The notes beneath the pieces are model-generated. The model saw nothing but the letters and a program-made list of their open reading frames with translations. It was not told where the DNA came from and searched no databases. 64,000 nt of DNA from Hexactinellida sp. DTS-2022 (lineage: Eukaryota; Porifera; Hexactinellida), in the NCBI GenBank assembly GCA_028753945.1, contig JAPNXP010000002.1:12276001-12340000 (forward strand). The letters are read 5' to 3'. The stretch's first letter is position 1; each line of letters starts with the position of its first letter. The translations under genes and the position numbers were made by a program. Below are positions 11,575 to 22,399 of this stretch, piece after piece.

Positions 11575-12694
11575 TTTTATTTTTTTCTCCGAAGCAGGTG
11601 CCCTGGCCACACTTGTATACATAGAGGGTTGAAACTTGGCGTGTAGGTTCGGAGTCGACGTCTAATTTGCACCTGGGGTTACGATTTTTGATCAAATTAT
11701 TTTAATACCTATATAAACTAATTATGGCTGTTACATGAAATCATACCTTGTGAACTTGATAAGATTTTCATATTGGATAGCTAATTAAATTCTACACCTT
11801 TTGGAAAATCAAAAAGATTCAACTTACCGTTAATTTCTGCCACAAATCGGGGTTTAAATTTCTTTGTTTACTCACACTTCACTTTCAGTAAAACTGTTAA
11901 ATCTAATTCCATTGTTTCAACTTGTAATAAATATATTGATTAAACTTGTTAAATCTTACACTATTGTTTAAACTTTCGATAATCATATTAATTCCACTTG
12001 TGAAATCGAGTAGGCTTCTATTTAATATTTGAAAACTAAGATTTTACATTCCATAACAACAACAGATTATGTGATTATATTTACTTCTGCGTGAATATTC
12101 TGCACAATGGATACACTGACATAATTAATCGCTCTGTCTTTAACTTATAGAGACTGTTCCAATTAAATTATTGGGGTTATCGAGTGTGCGGAATTGAAAT
12201 TTTATAGCCAAATTAATTAATTAATTATCTATGTCAAAATAATTTAGTTAAATTATTGTAAGTTGACATTGAAATTGGTGTTATATTATAAATAATATTA
12301 ATAATTATTTATACTAATTAAATAAATATCATTAATTCAGAGATTATAGAAGATAGAAACAAATTTCAAATTTATCAATTGATCCTTATGCCACGTAACA
12401 CCTCTACAAATGGGTCTTGACACCTTGAGGTGTAGATGACATCGTTAAAAAAATGTGTTTTCACAATTTTGTGAATTATATAATTTAAATGGGTCGGTTG
12501 GTTTGCGGTGATCACCCAACACGGACATAAATAATGCTGACTCATCACTTATTATATTCTAATGAAACTTGAATATCTTTGAAATGAAGTGATCAAAATC
12601 GAAACTTCCAACTCACTAAGGGTCGTTGCCTTTTGAAACACCTTTCTGAAATAATTTAACACCTTCATAGTGACGATGACATGGCGAAAAAAAA

Positions 12695-12811
12695 ATCCAA
12701 AATTGCAGCCTGCGCCGACAGCATGTTCCTTTGGAGGCACTATCAATAAACCACCATCAAGATATAGTGCCACCAAAGGAACATGCGTCTGCACAGGCTG
12801 CAATTTTGGAT
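12695..12811. repeat. Array hairpin 4, at the orientation switch
   Basis: Full hairpin. Units to its left run on the minus strand, and the sequence right after it (GTTATGGACCAGACAAATTT) is the plus-strand unit end, so the array changes direction here. Confidence 0.85.
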
Positions 12812-13011
12812 TTTTTTTTAGTTATGGACCAGACAAATTTTGAAAGGTGTTAAAAATGAGTTAAAAATGTGTTAATCAAAAATCGTAACCCCAGGTGCAA
12901 AGTAGACGGTCCATCCGCACCTGCATGCCAAGTTTCAGCTTATCAACTATGAAGCTCTGGCCAGGGCACCGTCTACGGAGAAATCATTATAATAATAATA
13001 TTAATAAAAAA

Positions 13012-13128
13012 ATCCAAAATTGCAGCCTGTGCCTAAGCATGTTCCTTTTGTGGCACTATATTTTGATGGTGGTTTATTGATAGTGCCTCCAAAGGAACAT
13101 GCTGTCGGCACAGGCTGCAATTTTTGAT
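13012..13128. repeat. Array hairpin 5 (first of the plus orientation)
   Basis: Full hairpin only about 200 bp from hairpin 4 and followed by TCGCCATGTCATCATCACTA, the mirror of the sequence before hairpin 4. Confidence 0.85.
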
Positions 13129-13689
13129 TTTTTTTCGCCATGTCATCATCACTATGAAGGTGTTAAATTATTTCAGAAAGGTGATTCAAAAGGCAACGAC
13201 CTTTAGTCAGTTGGAAGTTTCGTTTTAGCTCACTTCATTTCAAAAAATTCATGTTTCAGTAGAATATAATAATGATGAGTCAGCATTTTTTATGTTCGTG
13301 TTGGGTGATCACCCAACCCCAACCAACCCATTCGAAAAATATAATCCCCAAAATTGTAAAAACACATTTTTTTGACGATGTCATTAACACCTCAAGGTTT
13401 CAAAACATATTTGCAGAGGTGCTACGTGGCATAAGGATCAATTGATACATTGGAAGTTTGTCTCTATCTTCTATAATCTCCGATATTTATGATATTTAAT
13501 TAATTAGTCTAAATTATTATTATTATTATTTATAATATAACACCAATTTCAACGTCAACTTACAATTATATTATTAAGTTAAATTATTTGTCATAAATAA
13601 TTAATTAATTGATTTGGCTATCAAATTTCAATTCCGCTCACTCGATAACCCCTAATAAACAAATTGGAAGCATCTATATAAGTCATATA

Positions 13690-13884
13690 CAGTACATAAA
13701 TAGATATAGTGTTATATAATGGATATAGTGATATATTGGATATAGTGATGATTTTGAAGCTTTAGGTGCGTCCCCGAGCAAATCCCATACAAATGTTATT
13801 GGATATAGTGATATATTGGATAGAGTGATAATTTGACCACAAATCAGATGTTCCCACCTTTATCACTATATCCAATATGTACTG
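13690..13884. mobile_element. Pogo-type MITE with TA duplication (copy A)
   Basis: Ends CAGTACATAAATAGATATAG and its partial complement CTATATCCAATATGTACTG, flanked by TA at 13688-13689 and 13885-13886. The interior carries repeats of GGATATAGTGATATATT and the segment GGTGCGTCCCCGAGCAAATC. The same array sequence without the insertion is present near 20240 (GTCATATACTGACTG), which proves the insertion and its TA duplication. A second copy is split across 24236-33948. Confidence 0.9.
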
Positions 13885-13919
13885 TACTGACTGAATTAAT
13901 TATAATTAATTACGTCAGT

Positions 13920-16468
13920 CATAGCCTACTATACATAAGGCCTCACAGTAAAATATGATATCTGGACCAGGGATGCGGTCGCCGCCGGGAAACGAAATTG
14001 CAATTTTTTATCAAATTTAGTGACATTCCGCTTGAAAACAGATATTCCGGTGACTAGCAACTGTAATAAAGTAATACGTATACTCTCATTATACCATTAA
14101 TCTTATTACTTTGTGAGTTTGAATAACATACACAATACAAAACTACTAGAAAACCTCTATTTAGGTAGATATAGTTACTTCACATAAGACAACTAACTCG
14201 TATCTAAATAATCAGGAATCGAACTTTTTCAATTTCCGCTTTTCTAATCCCTTTAAAGTAAGGCTCGAATTGTAATTCTTGACAAGATTTGCAATTAGAC
14301 AATTTGCTCACTCCGAACGAGACTTGATAGAATGGTTGAACCTTTCACATTACAAGAAGGACAAGTAGTTCTCCAACCTTCAAAACTACTATCAAGACCA
14401 GTTAGGGAGCCAAAAGCAAGTGTTACTAAAATCTTTCTAGTTTGACCTTCTATCAACAGGGACATAAGTTCACTATTACTTTGGATTATAGTTAGAATCT
14501 TCCAAACAATAATTAACGATTCCAATGCAAGCTCTGAAGGATACTTTAGACCACCACGATCAGAAAGCTGCAGTAGTTGGTACCGGAATTCGAAGGATTC
14601 CTGTTAGGAACACAAGGATGAGGTACACATGTTTCAAGCTTACCAACAGGAGAGAATAGTTTGAATAACTTGACGTTAAGAGGATAGTTATCTGTTGAGA
14701 TTACATCCACACATAAACCACAAGTTTCGATATCTTTAATACAAGCGAGTATGATGGGGAATATCTCCTCAGCGGAAAGCGAGGCACATGGTAATAGACG
14801 AACTATAGTAGACCATTTTTTCTGGAGACTTGATACCATAATCTTTATTGGATCTTCTGGGCTTAGACTAGAGCCATATATCTTGCCTCCTTTATATGTG
14901 ACATCAGATTTTACGTGAATTTCGTCCATTTGCATAACGATATGTTTCTCAGCTTCAGTGAAAGAATTTGTCGCTTGCTTGAGGAAAGGAAAGAATTCAC
15001 ACTCAAGTCCGAATGAAGAATACAACTTCTCCAAAGTGTTGACATGAGGCAGAGATAGACAAGCCATTTGTTGAAGATACTTATAACATGCTGGTGAAAT
15101 TAAATGTGCTTTAAGTGCCATAAGCTGTGTGAGGATGTTGTACCTCCGCCTGTTTTTGGGTACAATACTGTTTTCAAGCTGACATTGGATGAATTGAAGC
15201 CTGGATATTTCGGGGGAATCAGTTAGTTAATAAGTTATCTCTAATTCACCATTAGATGAAAGTACTTTGTTAATGAGTAGTTGGATATTGTCCTTCGCTA
15301 AAGATAAAGTCTCATTAACGGTCTTTGAAACAGATTCAGTGGACAGAACAGGACGAGGGGATATAGAAATCTCACAGAGAATTGATTCAAGGTGTCGTAT
15401 ATCGCTGATTGAGCAAATTGGAATTGGTAAAATTTCTCCATTACGATAAGCTCTAACTGACAAATCGAAGGACACTAATATATGGGTGTTGACAATGATA
15501 TTGTGTTCTGTCAGTAGAGGTAGCATATAAATTAGACTATGATCATCTGGGTACCATAAAGACCATGTTTTAGGTAGGGAAATCAAAGGTAACTTAGCTT
15601 GGGTATCCTGGAAACAATTGATCTGATATTTATCTTTCTCTTCGCTCTCAGATGCCAGGCTAAGTGTTAATGCTTCATTGAACATTTCCTCATCTTTTGA
15701 TGTAGGTGACACACATCTGCGCTATTTGGAGCTAATAGATTGAGAACAGATTGAAGGGTGTCCTGGTAGAAAAACTGGAACGGCACCATCTTTTAGCTTT
15801 GGGTTGACTCTTGGAATTTCACGATAAGTACCATCTCCGTTTGGAACTTTGTGAGTATACTCAACATCCTCCTGGCGAAAATGATTTACACTCACGTAAA
15901 CCCCCTTGAATGATAGTAAATCGTCTCTCCGAAGAACCTGAAGCCATCTGTGTCTTAGGTCATCTGGTTTCGTAGGTAGTTTAAAAACTGGGACACGGTG
16001 ATCGTCGTTGTAGTTGATTTTGCATCCGAAAATGGCACAACTGTTGGGCATCGTTAGAAAAAAACTAATAAATTAATGGTAGTAGCATAAATCAAATTAT
16101 AAGGTTAATTTTTAATAGGGAAATGGGCTCTGTAGGGGTATTGTACTAATGAGAATGAGATAAATAAATAACAAGATGGATTATTTAGCTCTAGAGCGTA
16201 ATAAAAGTATAAATTTGCTATGTATGTTATATACCATAAACCACTTATTTATATTATGGGTGAATAACAACACAAAATTCTAAAATTAGCTTTGTGGTTA
16301 ATATGCATATTTTTCGATATATATCGACTGCTAGTCACCGGAATATCTGTTTTCAAGCGGAATGTCACTAAATTTGATAAAAAATTGCAATTTCGTTTCC
16401 CGGCGGCGACCGCATCCCTGGTCCAGATTTCATATTTTACTGTGAGGCCTTATGTATAGTAGGCTATG
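13920..16468 (-). mobile_element. P-superfamily transposon (P2), 2.5 kb, with long inverted ends
   Basis: Inverted terminal repeats of about 130 bp begin CATAGCCTACTATACATAAG at both ends and run to GGAATATCTG and beyond. The element is flanked by the 7-bp repeat CGTCAGT at 13913-13919 and 16469-16475. Uninterrupted copies of the target occur near 20271 and, inverted, near 10900. CA...TG ends and 7-8-bp duplications fit the P superfamily, and the minus-strand transposase inside confirms it. The copy has lost the C-terminal part of its gene, so it would need transposase from elsewhere. Confidence 0.93.
14295..16051 (-). pseudogene. P-element transposase with THAP domain (P2), two in-frame stops and a deletion
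   Basis: Translation starts at the ATG at 16051. Residues 1-90 form a THAP domain: MPNSCAIFGC gives the first cysteine pair, FKLP follows, and the block VYVSVNHF should read VCVKHF as in copy P1, so the third zinc ligand is lost. AVPVFLPG ends the domain. After an in-frame TAG (15722-15724) the same frame continues through a helical region, an in-frame TAA (15227-15229), then the catalytic part: HIVMQMDEIHVKSD with the first Asp, TYKGGKIYGSS, IMVSSLQKKWS, and a later Asp in STDNYPLNVKLFKLFSP. Near 14560 the frame jumps to the insertion-domain region (ALESLIIVWKI) and stops. The C-terminal LTGRLQTDPLE block is missing. Expected product: nuclear DDE transposase; dead here. Confidence 0.9.
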
Positions 16469-16979
16469 CGTCAGTATATTAACAGTGCAAGAGTATTCTT
16501 GCAGAAGGAAATATAATCACATAATCTGTCGTTGTTATGGAATGTATATTCTTAATTGTCAATTAGAAAATAGATGCCTACTCGATCTCACAAGTTGAAT
16601 CAATATAATAATCACGAGTCGAAACAATAGAATTAGATATAACACTTTCAATTAACTGAAGTGTTTGTGAACAAAGGGAAATTGCAAGTCAATTGTGGCA
16701 CAAACTAAGCCCAATTTAAAAATTCGTGCACTGTGAAAAGGTGTAGAATTAAATTGTCTATCGAATGCATATAAATTTATTATTCGGGTGCTATTTATTG
16801 TTCCTTTTCTAACATTAAACAGGTGTAGAAATGTGTCCATAGAAATGTAATCAAAAATCCTGACCCCAGGTGCACATCTGTAACCCATGAGACACGTATC
16901 TGAAAATTTGGGCTCTTAGTTAGTAAAACTCTGTTCAGTAGAGAGGCTACGGACCAATGTTAATAACCAAAGCACTAAG

Positions 16980-17015
16980 ACCAATACTGGGCCACTATAC
17001 TATAGAATAGTCGGC
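16980..17015. repeat. Single copy of the ~65-bp palindromic repeat
   Basis: ACTGGGCCACTATACTATAG, then AATAGTCGGCACAGT, next to hairpin 6. The orientation matches the right-hand array. Confidence 0.8.
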
Positions 17016-17027
17016 ACAGTAATAAAA

Positions 17028-17144
17028 ATCCAAAATTGCATCCTGTGCCGACGCATGTTCCTTTGGTGGCACTATATTTTGTTGGTTGTTTATTGATAGT
17101 GCCTCCAAAGGAACATGCTGTGGCACTGGGTTCAATTTTGGATT
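17028..17144. repeat. Array hairpin 6
   Basis: Full-length hairpin, with arm changes (GCATCCTG against CTGGGTTC) that weaken the base of the stem. Confidence 0.85.
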
Positions 17145-17876
17145 ATTTTCGCCAAGTCACCAACGCCTCAGGGTGTCAAGAACCATTTGTTAATTTGTCC
17201 GAGTGACAAAGAAATGTAGATAAATTTGAAGTTTGTTTCTATCATAAACCATCTAGATTCTAGAGTTTAAAGCCATTCATTCATTATGTATTGATAATAA
17301 ATTATATTATTAGTTAGTTATTTTAGCAATGTTATCCATGGTTGGTGAGTTGAGTCAACAAATTCCTTGTATTATATTATTTTATCTAATCCATTGTATA
17401 GTAATACTACAATTAAATAGAAGCCAGCTGGAATTTAAAAGTTAAATCAATATGATTATCGCAAGTTGAAACAAAAGTGAAGGATTTAACAAGTAAATCA
17501 ATATAATTATTACAAGTTGAAACAATGGAATTAGATTTCACAGTTTTATTGAAATTGAAGTGTTGAGTAAACAAAGGAATTTCAACCCCCATTTATGGCA
17601 GAAACTAAACCAATTTTAACAAATTTTCTTCTCCCATCAGACGCAGAATTTTAAGATAAATCTAAATATTAAATAAAATTTTGGGGTTTATTAAAACATA
17701 TTTTGAGCTATGGACCAGACAAATTTTGAAAGGTGTTAAAGATGTGTCCAAAATTTGTTAAAAAAAAATCGTAACCCCAGGTGAAAATTAGACGGTCCCT
17801 CCGCAACACATGCCAAGTTTCAGCCCTCTATGTATACAAGCATGGCCAGGGCACCTGCTACGGAGAAAAAAAAAAA

Positions 17877-17994
17877 ATCCAAAATTGCACCCTGTGCCGA
17901 CGCATGTTCCTTTGGTGGCGCTATATTTTGATTGTGGTTTATTGATAGTGCCTCCAAAGGAATATGCTGTCGGCACAGGCTGCAATTTTGGATT
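17877..17994. repeat. Array hairpin 7
   Basis: Full hairpin in a run of A before and a run of T after, 849 bp from the previous one. Confidence 0.88.
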
Positions 17995-18723
17995 TTTTTG
18001 GCCAAGTCACCAACGCCTCAAGGCGTCAAGAACCATTGTTAATTGGACCTAGTCACAAGGAACGGTAGATAAATTTGAAGTTTGTTTCTATCATAAACCA
18101 TCTTGAGTTTAATGCCATTCATTTATCATGTATTGATAATAAATTATATTATTAGTTATTTATTTTAGTAATGTTATCCACGGCGAGTGAGTTAAATCAA
18201 CAAATTCCTTATATTATATTATATTATTTAATCCATTGTATAGTAATATTACAATTAAATAGAAGCCAGCTGGAATTTACAAGTTAAATCAATATATTTA
18301 TCGCAAGTTGAATCACTAGAGTAGGATTTAACAAGTTAAATCAATATAATTATTACAAGTTGAAACAATAGAATTAGATTTACACTTTACTGAAATTGAA
18401 GTGTGAGTAAACAAATAAATTTCAACCCCCATTTATGGCAGAAATTGACCCCTTTATTGAAAAATTCCTTCTCCCATCAGACGCAGAATCTTATGGTGAA
18501 TCCAAATGTGAAATAAAATTTTGGGGTTTAGTAAAACATTTTTTGAGTTATGGACCAGACAAATTTTGAAAGGTGTTAAAGATGTGTCAAAAATTTGTTA
18601 ATACAAAATCGTAACCCCAGGTGCAAATTAGACGTCGACTCCGAATCTACATGCCAAGTTTCAGCCCTCTATGTATATAGGTGTGCCCAGGGCACCGTCT
18701 ACGGAGAAAGAATAATAATAAAA

Positions 18724-18841
18724 ATCCAAAATTGCAGCCTGCGCCGACGCATGTTCCTTTGGTGGCACTATATTTTGTTGGTTGTTTATTGATAGTGCCT
18801 CCAAAGGAACATGCTGTCGGCGCAGGCTGCAATTTTGGATT
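18724..18841. repeat. Array hairpin 8
   Basis: Full hairpin, CTGCGCCGACGCATG pairing with CATGCTGTCGGCGCAG. Both arms changed from GTGCC/GGCAC to GCGCC/GGCGC, a compensating pair relative to most copies. Confidence 0.88.
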
Positions 18842-19565
18842 TTTTTTCGCCAAGTCATCAACGCCTCAAGGAGTCAAGAACCATTTGTTAATCGGTCCGA
18901 GTCACAAGGAACGGTAGATAAATTTGAAGTTTATTTATATCATAAACCATCTTGAGTTTAATGCCATTAATCCATTATTTATTGATAATAAATTATATTA
19001 TTTGTTATTTATTTTAGCAATGTTATCCACGGTTGAGTTGAATTAAGTCAACAAATTTCTTATTTAATTTAATTTGTTTTAATTCATTAAATAGTAATAC
19101 TGCAATTAAATAGAAGCCAGCTGCAATTTCTAAGTTAAATCAATATAATTATCGCAAGTTGAAACAATAGAGTAGGATTTAACAAGTTAAATCAATATAA
19201 TTATTACAAGTTGAAACAATGGAATTAGATTTCACAGTTTACTGAAATTGAAGTGTGAGTAAACAAAGAAATTTCAACCCCCATTTATGGCAGAAATTGA
19301 CCCCTTTATTGAAAAATTCCTTCTCCCATCAGACGCAGAATTTTATGGTGAATCCAAATATGAAATAAAATTTGGGGGTTTAGTAAACATTTCTTTAGTT
19401 ATGGACCAGACAAATTTTGAAAGGTGTTAAAGATGTGTCCAAAATTTGTTAATCAAAAATCGTAACCCCAGGTGCAAATTATACGTCGACACCGAACCTA
19501 CATGCCAAGTTTCAGCCCATCAACTATAAAGCTCTGGCCAGGGCACCGTCTACGGAGAAAAAAAA

Positions 19566-19683
19566 ATCCAAAATTGCAGACTGTGCCGACGCATGTTCCT
19601 TTGGTGGCACTATATTTTGTTGTTTGTTTATTGATAGTGCCTCCAAAGAAACATGCTGTCGGCGCAAGCTGCAATTTTGGATT
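19566..19683. repeat. Array hairpin 9
   Basis: Full hairpin with a few arm mismatches (CAGACTGTG against GCGCAAGCTG). It is followed by the longer 1.2-kb unit type. Confidence 0.87.
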
Positions 19684-20763
19684 TTTTTTTTTCGCCAATT
19701 CATCATCACTATAAAGGTGTTAAATTATTTCAGAAAGGTGTTTCAGAATGCTACGACCCTTAGAGTGGTGGAAGTTTCCATTTAGTTCGCTTCATTTTTG
19801 AGATATTCAAGTTTGAGTAGAATATAATAGCTAATGACTCAGCATATTTTATGTGAGTGTTGGGTCATCACCCAACATCAACTAACCTATTTTAAATATC
19901 GAATTAGCAAAATTGTAAAAACAAATTTTTTTAACGATGTCATCATCACCTCAAGGTGTCAAGACCCACTTGTATAGGTGGCACGTGCCATAAGGACCAA
20001 TTGATAAATTGAAAGTTAGTTTCTATCTTCTATGATCTCTGAGATTTATGATATTTAATTAATTAGTATAAATAATTATTAATAATATTTATAATTTAAC
20101 ACCAATTTCAATGTCAACTTATATTTATTAAGTTTAATTATTTTGTCATAAATAATTAATTAATTAATCTGGCTATCAAATTTCAATTCCGCACACTCGA
20201 TAACCCCTAATAAACAAATTGGGAGCATCTATATAAGTCATATACTGACTGAATTAATTATAATTAATTTCGTCAGTATATTAACAGTGCAAGAGTATTC
20301 TTGCAGAAGTAAATATAATCACATAATCTGTCGTTGTTATGGAATGTAGAATCTTAGTTTTCAATTGGAAAATAGAAGCCTACTCGATCTCACAAGTTGA
20401 ATCAATATAATAATAACGAGTTGAAACAATAGAATTAGATTTAACACTTTCAATTGAACTGAAGTGTTAGTAAACAAAGGAAACTTGCAACTCAATTGTG
20501 GCACAAACTAAGTACAATTTGAAAATTCGTGCACTGTGAAAAGGTGTAGAATTTAATTCTCTATCGAATGCATATAAATTAAATATTCGCGCACTATTTA
20601 TTGTTCTTGTTTAAATATTTAACAGGTGCAAAAATGTGTCCAAAAAAATGTAGTAAAATCGTGACCCCAGGTGCACATCTGTAACCCATGAGACACATAT
20701 CCTGAAAATTTGGGCTCCTAGTTAATAAAACTCTGTTCTGTGGAGAGGCTACGGATGAAAAAT

Positions 20764-20882
20764 AATCCAAAATTGCAGCCTGTGCCGACGCATGTTCCTT
20801 TGGTGGCACTATATTTTGGTGGTGGTTTATTGATAGTGACTCCAAAGGAACATGCTGTCGGCACAGGCTGCAATTTTGGATT
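20764..20882. repeat. Array hairpin 10
   Basis: Full, well-paired hairpin (CAGCCTGTGCCGACGCATG with CATGCTGTCGGCACAGGCTG). The unit after it runs to the small palindrome array at 21950. Confidence 0.88.
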
Positions 20883-21949
20883 TTTTTTCGCCATGTCATC
20901 ATCACTATGAAGGTGTTAAATTATTTCAAAAATGTGTTTCAGAAGGCATCGACCCTTAGAGTGGTGGAAGTTTCCATTTAGTTCACTTCATTTCAGGGAT
21001 ATTCAAGTTTAGTAGAATATAATAGCTGATGACTCTGCATTTTTTATGTGAGTGTTGGGTCATCACCCAACACCAACCAACAAATTTTAAATATAGAATT
21101 CACAAAATTGTAAAAACACATTTTCTTAACGATGTCACTTCACCTCAAGGTGTCAAGACCCACTTGTATAGGTGGCACGTGCCATAAGGACTAATTGATA
21201 AATTGAAAGTTTGTTTCCATCTTATATCATTTCTGAGATTAATGAAATTTAGATAATTTGTATAATATTTAATTAATCTATTAATAATTTAACACCAATA
21301 TTATGGTCATCAAAATAAATTAAGTTCAATTATTTGTAAGTATTATTAATCTAAATTGAATTTCACTATCATATTTGAATTCAGCGCATTCGATAACCCC
21401 ACTAATCTATTTGGAACCATCTCTATAAGTTAAACACAGAGCGAATTAATTAGAATTAAATTTGTCATGTATCCATTGTGCAAGAATATTCGAAGCAGAA
21501 ATAAATATAATCACATAATCTGTCGTTGTTATGGAATGTAGAATCTAGTTTTCAATTATAAAATAGAAGCCTACTCGATCTCACAAGTTGAATCACTAGA
21601 ATTATCGCAAGGTGAAACAATAGAATTAGATTTAACACTTTCAATTGAACTGAAGTGTTAGTAAACAAAGGAAACTTGCAATCAATTGTGGCACAAACGA
21701 AACCCAATTTAAAAATTCGTGCACTGTGAAAAGGTGTAGAATTTAATTCTCTATCCGTACATCTAAATTTTATCAAGCTCAATATTAATTATTTCATGTT
21801 ATGAGCTATAATTAGTTTAAATAGGTGTTTAAATCATTTGATAAAAAATCGTAACCTCCGGTGCAAATTAGACGGTCACTCCGCAACTACATGCCAAGTT
21901 TCAGCCCTCAATGTATGCAGGTGTGGCCAGGGCACCTGCTACGGAGAAA

Positions 21950-22203
21950 TAATAATAAAGGCAGTGATTCCAATACTGGGCCACTATACTAAAGTATAGT
22001 CGGCACAGTAATAATAAAAATAATAATAATAAAGGCAGTGATTCCAATACTGGGCCACTATACTATAGTATAGTCGGCACAGTAATAATATACAATAAAG
22101 GCAGTAAGATTAGAACTGGGCCACTATACTATAGTATAGTCGGCACAGTAATAAAGGCAGTGATTTCAATACTGTGCCACTATACTAAAGTATAGTCGGC
22201 ACA
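21950..22203. repeat. Tandem array of the ~65-bp palindromic repeat, four copies, opposite orientation
   Basis: Four copies of AAAGGCAGTGATTCCAATAC, then TGGGCCACTATACTATAG and TATAGTCGGCACAGTAATAA. This is the reverse complement of the array at 8855-9330, so the two arrays mirror each other across the large hairpin array. Confidence 0.9.
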
Positions 22204-22399
22204 ATAAAAATGTTTAGATTCGAATTGCATATCGTATTTACATAACAGTGAAAATTAAACTATGATTATATAATAATATTTCAATTATTGCATTGGTCAG
22301 CATCTAGCTGTTAAAAGCTTCGATTTTAATTTGCTGTTACAACCAGTGGCTGTTAACAGCTTGGCTGTTTCCATCCCTGTTAATGTTTGAATTATGTAG

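Larger units (their letters stand above)
8580..22203. repeat. Head-to-head array of long hairpin-bearing repeat units
   Basis: About 13 kb built from related units of roughly 850 or 1200 bp. Each carries a ~117-bp hairpin, then AT-rich spacer with the repeated word CAAGTTGAAACAAT, then a block that starts near CGTAACCCCAGGTGC and ends at CAGGGCACC and CTACGGAGAAA. Left of about 12.81 kb the units run on the minus strand; right of it they run on the plus strand. Hairpin starts at 17028, 17877, 18724 and 19566 give a period near 846 bp; the next step is 1198 bp. A stray unit at 41365-43480 shows the unit also lives outside the array. There is no coding content. It could be a satellite born from a mobile element (for example a Helitron-related or foldback element); the superfamily is unknown to me. 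Confidence 0.85.

Noticed and set aside
17788-18052. Many 60-80-codon frames with the words QPVPTHVPLVALYF or LEALSINHHQNIVPPKEHA across the hairpin array
   Set aside because: They are the two strands of the array hairpin read in all frames; the same peptides recur at every hairpin and no family is recognised.
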